Assembly: GCF_019083995.1 (NCBI RefSeq) | Contig: NZ_JAHRCU010000014.1 | Location: forward strand, 62,001 to 126,000 | Direction: 5' to 3' | Length of the DNA stretch: 64,000 bases | Origin: Roseococcus sp. SDR | GTDB taxonomy: Bacteria > Pseudomonadota > Alphaproteobacteria > Acetobacterales > Acetobacteraceae | Part shown: one piece after another, positions 1 through 11,220 of the stretch | Layout of the letters: every line of letters starts with the position of its first letter | How positions within the stretch are numbered: position 1 is the first letter of the stretch | Translations under genes and position numbers: made by a program | Notes under the pieces: model-generated | Databases searched by the model: none | The model's input: only the letters and a program-made list of their open reading frames with translations | Told to the model about the DNA's origin: nothing

Positions 1-1085
1 GCCAGGGCATCCAGCGGCCGTGCCACGCGCAAGCTGATGAGCAAGGCCAGCGCGGCCGAGAAGGCCAGGCCCAGCAGGGCGAGCACGCCCTGGGACCACA
101 TGGCGGCCTCGGCCCGCGCGGTGCGCTCCGTGCCGAAGCGCGCCACGCCGGCCTCGGTCGCGGCCATCACGCCGACCATCCCATCGAGCGCGGGATTGGT
201 GACGCTCATCCAGCGCGCCACATCCACCTCCGGCGCGCGGCCGGCCGCCCAGGCGGCGAGGATGTCGCGGGCCAGGGCGTCGAAGCCGGCCGGCGCGAGA
301 TACCGGCCGCGCGAGGTCTCGATCGCCTGCACGGCGGCGGGCAGGAAGAAGCCGGAGCGGGCCTGCACGTCGAGCGAGTCCAGCAGGGACCGCGCGGCGC
401 CGCGCAACTCGATGATGCGGGTGAGCGCCGCGGCGTCCGGCGCGCGGCCGGCGGCGAGGCCCTCAGCGATGAGAGAGCGCGAGAGGCCGGCCGCATCGCG
501 CAGGCGCCAGCTCATCATCAGCAGGTCGGCCCGGCGGAGCAGCGCCGCCTCATCCCCCGCGGCATGCGGCAACACCGTCATCCAGCCCGATCCCGCGGCC
601 GAGACATGGCGGCGCGTCTCCTCGGCGTAGCGGCGCCGGGCGGCGGGGTCGCGCTGGGCGAGCGGCTGGGCGAGCAGGCGGTCGGCCTCGGCGCGCAGGG
701 CCGGGACATCCCGCAGCAGGGCCTCGATCGGCGCATTTTGCGCGCTGCCGGGGGAGATCCGCAGCAGGGCCTGCGCGCCCGCCCGCATGGCATCCGCCGC
801 GGCACGGTAGCGCTGGATTTCGGCACGCTGCGCGGCATCGGCCGGCGCCTCGGCCAACAGGGCGGTGAGGGTGAGCTGGCGCTCGGTCAGGAAAGCGGCG
901 AGACCGGTGCCGAAGCGAACGGCGCCCATCATCTCCTCCGCCTCGGAGCGCACCGTGTCGAGCTGCACCTTGGCGCGATAGGCCAGGCTGCCGAGCGTGG
1001 CGGTCAGCGCGAGGCCCAGCAGCAGGATGGCGCCCGTCAAGGTTCGGCGGAGCGTGAAGAAGCGAGAGAAGCGCGAGGCGGACAT
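1..1085 (-). CDS. membrane sensor protein, N-terminal part (truncated by window edge)
   Basis: The reading frame opens at an ATG (1083-1085) and runs off the left edge, so only about 361 residues are visible. Seen: a basic N-terminus, a first membrane segment at about residues 16-35, a long Ala/Leu/Arg-rich helical region of about 300 residues, a second hydrophobic segment close to the left edge, then a motif RVARPLDAL that looks like the start of a HAMP linker. The extracytoplasmic part has helical stretches of the type found in NIT (nitrate/nitrite-sensing-like) domains, for example FLTERQLTLTALLA, but this is only a resemblance. The architecture fits a sensor histidine kinase, diguanylate cyclase or chemoreceptor; the output domain lies outside the window. 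It is divergent from ggt, with a 17-bp palindrome between them. Confidence 0.7.
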   Translation of the reverse strand, partial: MSASRFSRFFTLRRTLTGAILLLGLALTATLGSLAYRAKVQLDTVRSEAEEMMGAVRFGTGLAAFLTERQLTLTALLAEAPADAAQRAEIQRYRAAADAMRAGAQALLRISPGSAQNAPIEALLRDVPALRAEADRLLAQPLAQRDPAARRRYAEETRRHVSAAGSGWMTVLPHAAGDEAALLRRADLLMMSWRLRDAAGLSRSLIAEGLAAGRAPDAAALTRIIELRGAARSLLDSLDVQARSGFFLPAAVQAIETSRGRYLAPAGFDALARDILAAWAAGRAPEVDVARWMSVTNPALDGMVGVMAATEAGVARFGTERTARAEAAMWSQGVLALLGLAFSAALALLISLRVARPLDAL

Positions 1086-1103
1086 GACGAACTCCAAGAG
1101 AAA

Positions 1104-1120
1104 GTTCCGTTCTACGGAAC
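1104..1120. promoter_or_regulatory. 17-bp perfect palindrome in divergent intergenic region (putative operator)
   Basis: GTTCCGT-TCT-ACGGAAC is a perfect 7-bp inverted repeat with a 3-nt centre. It lies 19 bp upstream of the sensor start and 69 bp upstream of the ggt start. Size and symmetry fit a dimeric repressor site (TetR/GntR-like); no regulator gene is visible next to it. Confidence 0.4.
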
Positions 1121-1188
1121 GAGGGTAAAGGCTTCCTTTCCGCGCCCCGCCCCTTGCCCCCGGCGCGCGGCCGCGCGAGCCTTCGGGC

Positions 1189-2856
1189 ATGAGCGATTGG
1201 CAGGCCCGCGCGGGCACCTCCTTCACCCCCCGCAAGCAGCCGGCGACCGGTGCGCGCGGCATGGTCGTCACCAACCATCCGGCGGCGAGTGCCGCCGGCG
1301 CGCAGATGCTGGCCGAAGGCGGCAATGCGGTGGATGCGGCCGTCGCCGCCATTCTCGCCCTTTCGGTCTGCGAGCCGATGATGGTGGGGCTCTTCGGCGG
1401 GGGGCTGATGCACCTCGCGCATCCGGACGGCACGCATGAGGTGCTGGACGGCATGGCCTGCGCGCCCTTCTCGGCCAGGCCCGAGATGTTCGAGGGGCGC
1501 GAGCCGCATCGGCAGCTGCGCGGCGGGCAATCCGTCGCCGTGCCGGCCAATCTGCTGGCCTGGGAGGCGGCGCTGAAGCGGCATGGGCGCTTCTCGATGG
1601 CCGATGTGATCGCGCCCGCCATCCGCCTCGCCGAGCGCGGCTTCGCCGTCTCGGGCTATCTGAACGAGTGCATCCAGGAGACAGCGGCGGATCTGGCGCT
1701 TGATCCCGGCATGGCGCGGCTGTTTCTGCCCGATGGCGCGCCGCTGGCGCCCGGCGCGCGGCTGGTCAATGCCGCGCTGGGCGAGACGCTGCGCGCCATC
1801 GCGGCCGAGGGCGCGGATGCGCTGCATCAGGGGGATCTCGGCACCTCCGCGAGCCATGACCTGGCGCGCAAGGGCGGCATCATCACGACGGATGACCTGG
1901 CGGCGGCGAAGGTGATCAAGCGCGAGGCGGTGCGCGGGACCTATCGCGGGATCGAGGTCTGGGGGCCGCCCCCGCCCTCGGCCGGGGGCGTGCATGTGCT
2001 GCAGATGCTGAATCTGCTGGAGGCCTATGACATCGCCGCCAGCGGCTTCGGCACGCCCCAGACGCTGCACCTGATCGCGGAAGCCTTGAAGATGGCCTTC
2101 GCCGACCGCGCGGTGGCGACGGCGGATCCGGCCTTCCTGAAGGTTCCCGTGGCCAAGCTGATCAGCAAGGAATACGCGGCGGAGCGGCGGGGCTTCCTGG
2201 ACCTCACGCGCGCGCAGGTGTGGACGGCGGGGCTATCCAACCGGGAGAGCGCCAACACCACGCATATCACGGTGGCGGATCACGAGGGGCGGATCGCCTG
2301 CTGCACCCACACCATCAACAGCCTGTTCGGCGCCAAGATCCTGCTGCGCGAGAGCGGGCTGATCCCGAACAACTACATGGCGCTGTTCGACCCGCGCCCG
2401 GGCCTCGCGCAGTCCATCGAGCCGGGCAAGCGCGTGACCACCTCGATGTCGCCCTTGATCCTGCGGAAGGAGGGGAAGCCTTACGCGGCGCTGGGGCTGC
2501 CGGGCGGCCTGCGCATCTTCGCCTCGACCTTCCAGGCGGTGATGAACCTGGTGGATCACGGCATGTCGGTGCAGGAGGCGGTGGAAGCGCCGCGCGCCTG
2601 GACCATGGGCGGACCGCTGGAGATGGAGCCGGGCTTCGGCGCCGAGACGCGCGAGGCATTGGCCGCGATGGGGCATGAGCCGCTGGCCGTGCCGCATGTG
2701 GCGGGCGGCATGGGGGCGATCCGCTTCCACGAAGACGGCCCCATGGAAGGAATGATGGAGGGCGCCTCCTGCTGGCGGGCGGATGGCGCGCCGGTGGGGA
2801 TCGGCGGCGGGCCGGCGGCAAGCGGGGTGCGGTTCTTCCCGGATGTGGTGAAGTAG
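1189..2856 (+). CDS. ggt: gamma-glutamyltransferase / glutathione hydrolase family protein
   Basis: A 555-residue Ntn-hydrolase of the gamma-glutamyltranspeptidase family, which cleaves gamma-glutamyl bonds of glutathione and related compounds and matures by self-cleavage. The motif NTTHITV places the probable nucleophile at Thr357, splitting the protein into a large and a small chain. The N-terminal block GMVVTNHPAAS...GGNAVDAAVA and the later GKRVTTSMSP and GLPGG motifs are family hallmarks. No signal peptide is visible, so unlike the classical periplasmic enzyme this one is probably cytoplasmic, as in many GGT-like proteins of proteobacterial catabolism. The substrate cannot be read from sequence. 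It stands alone, divergent from the sensor gene and followed by a two-hairpin repeat element. Confidence 0.9.
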   Translation: MSDWQARAGTSFTPRKQPATGARGMVVTNHPAASAAGAQMLAEGGNAVDAAVAAILALSVCEPMMVGLFGGGLMHLAHPDGTHEVLDGMACAPFSARPEMFEGREPHRQLRGGQSVAVPANLLAWEAALKRHGRFSMADVIAPAIRLAERGFAVSGYLNECIQETAADLALDPGMARLFLPDGAPLAPGARLVNAALGETLRAIAAEGADALHQGDLGTSASHDLARKGGIITTDDLAAAKVIKREAVRGTYRGIEVWGPPPPSAGGVHVLQMLNLLEAYDIAASGFGTPQTLHLIAEALKMAFADRAVATADPAFLKVPVAKLISKEYAAERRGFLDLTRAQVWTAGLSNRESANTTHITVADHEGRIACCTHTINSLFGAKILLRESGLIPNNYMALFDPRPGLAQSIEPGKRVTTSMSPLILRKEGKPYAALGLPGGLRIFASTFQAVMNLVDHGMSVQEAVEAPRAWTMGGPLEMEPGFGAETREALAAMGHEPLAVPHVAGGMGAIRFHEDGPMEGMMEGASCWRADGAPVGIGGGPAASGVRFFPDVVK

Positions 2857-2863
2857 CTTTTCC

Positions 2864-2973
2864 GCCCTCAGGCGCCGGGCGCCGGCTCCGCCGGCTTGGC
2901 TACGCCGCGCCACGGGCGCGCCGGAGGGTCAGGGCTCATGGGCGGCGCCGGCCGCGTTGCGGCCGGATTCTTC
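2864..2973 (+). repeat. two-hairpin dispersed element, copy A
   Basis: Begins 7 nt after the ggt stop codon. It has a fixed core GCCCTCA..CGCCGGGC, a hairpin GCCGGC-TCC-GCCGGC, then TTGGCT; about 45 nt later a second hairpin (about 2949-2968) is followed by ATTCTT. Three further copies lie at 29964-30072 (minus), 30764-30910 and 30911-31056. The first stem differs in sequence between copies but stays paired. Confidence 0.7.
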
Positions 2974-3022
2974 CCGCGCACCGCCCGTTGGAGATCGCGG
3001 CGCGCGGCGCTAGAAGCCCCGC

Positions 3023-3880
3023 ATGACCAAGCCGCTCAGCTTCCAGGACATGATCCTCACCCTGCACCGCTACTGGGCGGCGCAGGGCTGCCTCATCCTC
3101 CAGCCCTATGACATGGAGATGGGGGCCGGCACCTTCCATCCGGCCACCACGCTGCGCGCGCTGGGGCCCGCGCCCTGGTCGGCCGCCTATGTGCAGCCCT
3201 CGCGCCGGCCCTCGGATGGGCGCTATGGCGAGAACCCGAACCGTCTGCAGCACTACTACCAGTACCAGGTCATCATGAAGCCGAGCCCGCGCGACCCGCA
3301 GGCGCTGCTGCTGGAGAGCTACAAGGCGCTTGGCCTCGATCCCGCGCTGCACGACATCCGCTTCGTCGAGGATGACTGGGAAAGCCCGACGCTGGGCGCC
3401 TGGGGGCTCGGCTGGGAGGTCTGGTGCGACGGGATGGAGGTGACGCAGTTCACCTATTTCCAGCAGGTGGGCGGCATCCCCTGCGAGGTGCCCTCCTGCG
3501 AGCTGACCTATGGGCTCGAGCGCCTGGCCATGTACATCCAGGGCGTCGAGAATGTGTACGAGCTGGATTTCAACGGCCGCGGCGTGACCTATGGTGAGGT
3601 GTTCCACCGCGCCGAGGTGGAATACAGCGCGCACAATTTCGAGCATGCCGATGTGGCGCTGCTGAAGCGGCAATTCGAGGAGGCCGAGCAGGAATGCCAT
3701 GCGCTGGTGGCGCAGCACCTGGCCCTGCCGGCCTATGACCACTGCATCAAGGCGTCCCACCGCTTCAACCTCTTGGATGCGCGCGGTGCGATCAGCGTGA
3801 CCGAGCGCGCGGCCTATATCGGCCGCGTGCGCGCGCTGGCGAAGGCGTGCTGCGAAAGCTGGCTTCGGGAGCCGGCCTAG
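3023..3880 (+). CDS. glyQ: glycine--tRNA ligase alpha subunit
   Basis: 285 residues, the usual length of the bacterial alpha subunit of tetrameric (alpha2beta2) glycyl-tRNA synthetase, a class II enzyme that charges tRNA-Gly. The N-terminus [20 protein letters not shown] and the downstream [13 protein letters not shown] and [17 protein letters not shown] blocks are diagnostic for GlyQ. The partner glyS follows, but two toxin-antitoxin genes are placed between them. There is no Shine-Dalgarno before the ATG; a weak TTGGAG-N17-TAGAAG promoter-like pair ends 6 nt upstream of the start, so the mRNA could be leaderless. Confidence 0.97.
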   Translation: MTKPLSFQDMILTLHRYWAAQGCLILQPYDMEMGAGTFHPATTLRALGPAPWSAAYVQPSRRPSDGRYGENPNRLQHYYQYQVIMKPSPRDPQALLLESYKALGLDPALHDIRFVEDDWESPTLGAWGLGWEVWCDGMEVTQFTYFQQVGGIPCEVPSCELTYGLERLAMYIQGVENVYELDFNGRGVTYGEVFHRAEVEYSAHNFEHADVALLKRQFEEAEQECHALVAQHLALPAYDHCIKASHRFNLLDARGAISVTERAAYIGRVRALAKACCESWLREPA

Positions 3881-3906
3881 GGTAGAAAGGCCACGGAGGT
3901 TCTACC
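3881..3906. promoter_or_regulatory. inverted repeat spanning the vapB ribosome binding site
   Basis: GGTAGAA (3881-3887) and TTCTACC (3900-3906) form a perfect 7-bp inverted repeat with a 12-nt spacer. The spacer holds the Shine-Dalgarno CGGAGG, and the right arm abuts the vapB ATG. It fills the whole glyQ-vapB gap. It could be the operator bound by the VapB/VapC complex, or an RNA hairpin presenting the ribosome site in its loop. Confidence 0.5.
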
Positions 3907-4167
3907 ATGGGGCAGCTCAACATCAAGGATGAGGCGCTGATCGAGAAGGTCCGGCGCCTGGCCGAAAAGCGGCAGACGACACAGACCGATGTGCTGCGGC
4001 AATTGGTGGATGAGGCGCTGGCGCGCGACGACGCCGAGCGCGAGGCGCGGCGGCTGGAGAAGCTCGCCGCCATCCGCGAGATCACGGCCCGGACCGCCAA
4101 GCTGTTTCCGCCTGGCACCACCAGCGACCATTCCGACCTCTATGATGAGAATGGCCTGCCGAAGTGA
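3907..4167 (+). CDS. vapB: type II antitoxin, VapB-like (PSK/Rv0623 type)
   Basis: An 86-residue protein beginning MGQLNIKDEALIEKVRRLAE, the ribbon-helix-helix-like N-terminus of the VapB/PSK transcription-factor family, followed by a charged alpha-helical stretch (about residues 38-65) and a C-terminal tail HSDLYDENGLPK typical of the toxin-wrapping segment. It would bind and neutralise the PIN-domain toxin encoded next and repress its own promoter. Its TGA overlaps the toxin's GTG start by 4 nt, the usual coupling in such pairs. The location between glyQ and glyS means it is probably also transcribed with the synthetase operon. Confidence 0.85.
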   Translation: MGQLNIKDEALIEKVRRLAEKRQTTQTDVLRQLVDEALARDDAEREARRLEKLAAIREITARTAKLFPPGTTSDHSDLYDENGLPK

Positions 4168-4553
4168 TTCTCGACACATCGGCCATCATGGCGATGCTGC
4201 TGGCGGAGCCGGAGGCAGCGGCCTTCGAGGATCAGGTGACGCGGACGGAAGCGGTCGCGATCTCCGCCGCCACGCATGTCGAGCTCACCCTCGTCGCGGC
4301 AGGGCGGCTCGGTCCGGAGATCTGGCCGGAGATGGATGATCTTCTGCTTCGGATGGGCGTCGAGATCATTCCCTTCACCGCCGAACACGCGGCCCTGGCG
4401 CGCGAGGGCTTCCGCCGCTTCGGCAAGGGGCGCCACCCGGCCGGCCTGAATTTCGGCGATTGCTTCGCCTATGCGCTCGCCCGCGCGCGCAACCAACCCC
4501 TTCTCTTCAAGGGCGATGATTTCGCCCGAACCGATGTGAAAGCCGCCCTCTAG
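4164..4553 (+). CDS. vapC: type II toxin VapC, PIN-domain ribonuclease
   Basis: A 129-residue PIN-domain protein starting with GTG. The four acidic residues expected of a VapC Mg2+-dependent endoribonuclease are present: Asp4 (MILDTSAI), Glu40 (THVEL), Asp99 (LNFGDCFAYALA) and Asp118/119 (FKGDDFARTD). Length and spacing match the family, and nothing suggests inactivation. The RNA target is unknown; several characterised VapCs cut initiator tRNA or rRNA loops, which is intriguing beside a tRNA-synthetase gene but proves nothing here. The TAG stop shares its last base with the GTG start of glyS, so toxin and synthetase translation are coupled. Confidence 0.92.
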   Translation: MILDTSAIMAMLLAEPEAAAFEDQVTRTEAVAISAATHVELTLVAAGRLGPEIWPEMDDLLLRMGVEIIPFTAEHAALAREGFRRFGKGRHPAGLNFGDCFAYALARARNQPLLFKGDDFARTDVKAAL

Positions 4554-6748
4554 TGCCCGAATTGCTCATCGAACTCCTCACCGAGGAAATCCCCGCGCGC
4601 ATGCAGGCGCGGGCCGCCGAAGACCTCTGCCGGCTGATCAAGCCGGCGCTGGCGCCGCTGCTGGCTGGCGAGGCGCGCGGCTTCTACGGGCCGCGCCGGA
4701 TCGGCCTGGTCGCCGAGATGGCGCTCTCCGCCGAGACGGCGGCGAAGGAGGAGCGCGGGCCGCGCGTCGGCGCGCCGGAGCAGGCGCTGGCGGGCTTCCT
4801 CAAGAAGCACAATGCGACGGCCGAGATGCTGGTGGAGCAGAACGGCTTCCTGGTGCTGGTGAAGCCGGGCGAGACCATCACAGCCGAGGCGCTGCTGATG
4901 CGCGCGCTGCCCGAGCTGCTCTGGAGCTTCCCCTGGCCCAAGAGCATGCGCTGGGGCGTGAGCCAGTTCACCTGGGTGCGGCCCTTGCAGCGCATCCTCT
5001 GCCTGCTGGATGGCCGCGTGGTGCCGGTGGCGCTGGCCCGTGGCGAGGATGCGGCGCATGGGCTGGTGGCGGGCGACATCACCGAGGGGCATCGCGTGCA
5101 TGCGCCGGGGGCCGTGACCGTGACGGGTTACGCCGATTATCTCGCCAAGCTGCGCGCGCATTACGTCGTCGCCGATGTGGCGGAGCGGATTTCGATGATC
5201 CGCGACGGCGTGGCGGCACTCGCGGCCGAAAAGGGGCTGGAAGTGGTGCCCGATGAGGGGCTGCTGGCCGAGGTCGCGGGCCTCGTCGAATGGCCGGTGC
5301 CGCTCTTGGGGCGGATCGACGACGCCTTCATGGACCTGCCGCCCGAGGTGATGCGCACCTCCATGCGAGTGAACCAGCGCTACTTTTCCCTGTGCCATCC
5401 GGATGGGCGGGCTGCGCCGTTCTTCGGGATCGTGTCCAACATCGCGGCATCCGATGGCGGGGCGGCGCTGGTGGCGGGGAATGAGCGCGTGCTGCGGGCG
5501 CGGCTCTCGGATGCGCGCTTCTTCTGGGACCAGGATCGCAAGCAGAGGCTGGAGGCGTTCCTGCCGAAGCTGGAAGGCGTGGTGTTCCACGCCAAGCTCG
5601 GCACCCAGGCGCAGCGGGTGGAGCGGATCGCGAAGCTCGCCGCGCATCTGGCGCCGATGGTGGGCGCCGATGCGGCACTCGCCGAGCGCGCGGCGCGGCT
5701 GGCCAAGGCGGACCTGGCCTCGGGCATGGTGGGCGAGTTCCCGGAATTGCAGGGCGTGATGGGCGGCTACTACGCGCGCCTGCAGGGCGAGGATGCGCGC
5801 GTGGCCGATGCCATCGCCCAGCATTACCGCCCGCTGGGGCCCACCGATGAGGTGCCGCGCGAGCCGGTGGCCATCGCGGTCGCGCTGGCGGACAAGATCG
5901 ACCAGCTCGCGGGCTTCTTCATCATCGGCGAGAAGCCCACCGGCAGCGGTGACCCCTATGCATTGCGGCGCGCGGCCCTCGGCCTCATCCGCATCATCCG
6001 CGAGGCGCGGCTGCGGCTGCCGCTGCGCGTGCCCTTCCTGGAGCACAGCGCGGCCGTGATCGGCCAAATCTACAACACGCATGTCTCCGCCGCGCAGCAT
6101 GAGCTGGATCGGCTGGACGAGGCCTTCCCCTGGCTCGGGATCAAGGCGCTGGCGGTCGGCGGCAAGCCCCTGCCGGAGGAAGAGGGGCATGGGCCGCTCT
6201 ACCGCTACGCCCAGCACCGGGACGAGACGAGCGGCGCGCTGCGCGAATTCATCGCCGAGCGGCTGCGCGTCCAGCTCCGCGCCGAGGGTGCGCGGCATGA
6301 CATCATCGCCGCCAGCCTCGTCGGGGATGACGACATCCTGCGCATCCTCGCCCGCGCCGAGGCGCTCAAGGTGCTGGTCGAGTCGGAGGACGGCACCAAC
6401 CTCCTCGCCGCCTACAAGCGCGCCCAGAACATCCTCCGCATCGAGGAGAAGAAGGACGGCCCGCATGACGGCCCGGTGGATGAGGCGCTGCTGACGCTCC
6501 CGCAGGAGCAGGCGCTGAATGCCGCGCTGGCCGGGGCCGAGGCCGCCGTCGCCCAGGCGCTCGGCTCGGAGGATTTCGCCGCCGCCATGGCGAGCCTCGC
6601 CGCGCTCCGTGCCCCGGTGGACGCCTTCTTCGAGTTGACCATGGTCAATGACCCGGTCCCCTCGTTACGGCAGAACCGTTTGCGGCTATTGTCACGCCTC
6701 AGGCGCGCCATGGACCAGGTGGCGGACCTGTCAAAGATCGAATCCTGA
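4553..6748 (+). CDS. glyS: glycine--tRNA ligase beta subunit
   Basis: 731 residues starting with GTG at PELLIELLTEEIPARM, the classical GlyS N-terminus. Internal blocks FYGPRRIGLV, PKSMRWG...FTWVRPLQ and VMRTSMRVNQRYF, and the C-terminal anticodon-binding-like region with FFELTMVNDPVPSLRQNRLRLL, all match. The beta subunit recognises tRNA-Gly and completes the alpha2beta2 enzyme with GlyQ. The start codon overlaps the vapC stop by one base. No independent Shine-Dalgarno is obvious, so expression probably depends on reinitiation after vapC. The ppdK gene follows 11 bp downstream. Confidence 0.96.
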   Translation: MPELLIELLTEEIPARMQARAAEDLCRLIKPALAPLLAGEARGFYGPRRIGLVAEMALSAETAAKEERGPRVGAPEQALAGFLKKHNATAEMLVEQNGFLVLVKPGETITAEALLMRALPELLWSFPWPKSMRWGVSQFTWVRPLQRILCLLDGRVVPVALARGEDAAHGLVAGDITEGHRVHAPGAVTVTGYADYLAKLRAHYVVADVAERISMIRDGVAALAAEKGLEVVPDEGLLAEVAGLVEWPVPLLGRIDDAFMDLPPEVMRTSMRVNQRYFSLCHPDGRAAPFFGIVSNIAASDGGAALVAGNERVLRARLSDARFFWDQDRKQRLEAFLPKLEGVVFHAKLGTQAQRVERIAKLAAHLAPMVGADAALAERAARLAKADLASGMVGEFPELQGVMGGYYARLQGEDARVADAIAQHYRPLGPTDEVPREPVAIAVALADKIDQLAGFFIIGEKPTGSGDPYALRRAALGLIRIIREARLRLPLRVPFLEHSAAVIGQIYNTHVSAAQHELDRLDEAFPWLGIKALAVGGKPLPEEEGHGPLYRYAQHRDETSGALREFIAERLRVQLRAEGARHDIIAASLVGDDDILRILARAEALKVLVESEDGTNLLAAYKRAQNILRIEEKKDGPHDGPVDEALLTLPQEQALNAALAGAEAAVAQALGSEDFAAAMASLAALRAPVDAFFELTMVNDPVPSLRQNRLRLLSRLRRAMDQVADLSKIES

Positions 6749-6759
6749 AGGAAACTCGC

Positions 6760-9435
<2,676 letters not shown>

Positions 9436-9437
9436 CC

Positions 9438-9627
9438 GCGGGGGCCTTGCCCCCGCACCCCCACCAAAGGCCGGGGCCTTTGGAAACCACTTATGGGGAT
9501 TTGGGAGAGGGGCCTGAACGCGCGAAGGGCCCGGCGTGAGCGCGGGCCCCTCTCTCAAATCCCCATCACTGACGGGTTGCAAGGGCCTGGGCCCTTGCCG
9601 GGGAGCGCGAGGGGCAGCGCCCCTCGC
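9438..9627. repeat. five-hairpin composite intergenic element, copy 1
   Basis: Fills the gap between convergent ppdK and the substrate-binding protein gene. Left to right: hairpin 9438-9456 (CTT loop), hairpin 9464-9483 (CCAAAGG stem), a 22-bp inverted repeat with one mismatch (arms 9493-9514 and 9545-9566, 30-nt loop), hairpin 9579-9598 (GCAAGGGC stem) and hairpin 9607-9627 (GCGAGGGGC stem). The order is mirror-symmetric. A second copy with the same layout is at 27165-27373. It probably serves as a bidirectional terminator; copy number elsewhere is unknown. Confidence 0.7.
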
Positions 9628-9636
9628 AGGCCGCCC

Positions 9637-11220
9637 TCACGTCCGCCGGACGTTCCAGAAGACCGGGATGCCGCCCGGCTGCATCACGCCCGTCAGGTTG
9701 CGCCGATGCGCCAGCGGCTGGAAGAACTGGCCGAGCGGGATATAGGGCACGTCCTCCAGCATCTGGCGTTGCATGTCGGCGGCGATGGCCTGCTGGGCCG
9801 GCAGGTCGGGCGCTTCGAACCAGGCGTCGCGGAGTGCTTCGAGGCGGGCGCTTTCGGGCCAGCCGATGAAGCCCGCGCGCCCCTGGCCGCGCAGCATGAG
9901 ATGGCCGGCGGGGTTCAGGTGATCGAGGCCGCCCCAATTGGTGCAGAAGGCGCTCCAGCCGCCCTGGTCGATCGGGGTCTGCTGCGCACGGCGCTGCACC
10001 ACGGTGCCCCAGTCCATGGACTGGAAGTCGATGTTGACGCCCAGGCGGCGGAACATGTCGGCCGCGACCTGCGACCAGGCGGCAAGGCTCGCGATATCGG
10101 TGGTGCCGAGCAGCACGATGCGCTCATTGGCGTAGCCGCTTTCGCGGATCATGCGGCGCGCCGTGTCCATGTTGCGCTCGAAGACCTCGAGACCCACGGT
10201 GCTGGCGAGCGGCGTGCCCGGCGTGAAGGCGCCCACGCCGGATTTGAAGCCGGCGGGGTCGGTGCCCATGAAGGCGGTCATGTAGCTCGCCTGGTCCACG
10301 GCGCGCAGCAGGGCGCGGCGGAAAGCCGGGTTGTTCATCGGCGCGTGCAGGTGGTTGGGGCGCATCACGGCGATGGAGCCGAGGGGGTCGGGCTGCACCA
10401 CGGCCACGTTGCGGTTGCGGCCGAGCATGGGGGCGAGGTCGGGCGTGACCGTCTCCCACCAGTCCATCTCGCCCGAGGCGAGCGCCGCGGCGGCGGTCGC
10501 GAAGTCGGGCATGATGTGCCATTCGACGCGGTCGAAATGCACCACCTTGGGGCCGGCGGTGCCCGAGGGCGTGCCGCCCTGCCGCGGGCGATAGCCGGCG
10601 AAGCGCTCATAGACGACGCGACTGCCGGAGACGAGCTCGTCCCGCTTGAAGCTGAAGGGCCCGCTGCCGATCACCTGCTCAGGGCGGATCTGGGTGAAGG
10701 CATCCGTCGCCGCGATGCTGGCTGGCATGATGAAGGGCGCGTTGCTGGTGGGCTTGGCCAGGCTGTCCAGCATCAGGCCGAAGGGGCGGCTCAGGCGGAT
10801 GGTGAAGCGGCGGTCGTCGAGCGCCGTCATTTCCTCGGTGAGTGCGGCGAGGCGGGCGCCCATGGCGTCACGCTTGCCCCAGCGCGCGAGGGAGGCGACG
10901 CAGTCGGCCGCGCGGACGGGCTCGCCATTGTGGAAGCGCAGGCCCTCGCGCAGCGTGAAGGTCCAGAGCTTGCCGTCATTCGCGACGGTGTGGCCTTCGA
11001 CCATCTGCGGCTGCGGGCGGTATTCGGAATCGAGGCCGTAGAGCGTGTCCCACACCATGAAGCCGTGGTTGCGGGTGATGTAGGCGGTGGTCCAGACCGG
11101 GTCCATCACGGTGAGGTTCGCGTGCGGCACCATCTTGAGGACGCGCGCGGATTGCGACTGCGCGATGGAGGGCGCGGCCGCGATGGCGGCGCTGGCGCCC
11201 AGGAATTGGCGACGATCCAT
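9637..11220 (-). CDS. ABC transporter substrate-binding protein, family 5 (peptide/nickel type)
   Basis: A 527-residue periplasmic solute receptor of the SBP_bac_5 superfamily (DppA/OppA/NikA relatives). The chosen start gives DRRQFLGASAAIAAAPSIA, a twin-arginine-type signal (RRQFL) with a hydrophobic core; an in-frame ATG further upstream would add an unlikely 65-residue tail. Family motifs include LWTFTLREGLRFHNGEPV, IRLSRPFGLMLDSLAKP and a C-terminal DVPYIPLGQFFQPLAHR. No permease or ATPase genes accompany it, so it is an orphan receptor, a common situation in this family; the ligand cannot be predicted. It is divergent from the iron-type ABC operon and convergent with ppdK. Confidence 0.9.
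   Translation of the reverse strand: MDRRQFLGASAAIAAAPSIAQSQSARVLKMVPHANLTVMDPVWTTAYITRNHGFMVWDTLYGLDSEYRPQPQMVEGHTVANDGKLWTFTLREGLRFHNGEPVRAADCVASLARWGKRDAMGARLAALTEEMTALDDRRFTIRLSRPFGLMLDSLAKPTSNAPFIMPASIAATDAFTQIRPEQVIGSGPFSFKRDELVSGSRVVYERFAGYRPRQGGTPSGTAGPKVVHFDRVEWHIMPDFATAAAALASGEMDWWETVTPDLAPMLGRNRNVAVVQPDPLGSIAVMRPNHLHAPMNNPAFRRALLRAVDQASYMTAFMGTDPAGFKSGVGAFTPGTPLASTVGLEVFERNMDTARRMIRESGYANERIVLLGTTDIASLAAWSQVAADMFRRLGVNIDFQSMDWGTVVQRRAQQTPIDQGGWSAFCTNWGGLDHLNPAGHLMLRGQGRAGFIGWPESARLEALRDAWFEAPDLPAQQAIAADMQRQMLEDVPYIPLGQFFQPLAHRRNLTGVMQPGGIPVFWNVRRT

Noticed and set aside
37-630. Plus-strand 197-codon open frame at the left edge
   Set aside because: The minus strand encodes a convincing membrane sensor here; the plus frame is Arg/Ser/Ala low-complexity.
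4550-6466. Minus-strand open frame of 638 codons
   Set aside because: Mirror of glyS coding sequence; residue composition typical of an antisense GC-rich frame.
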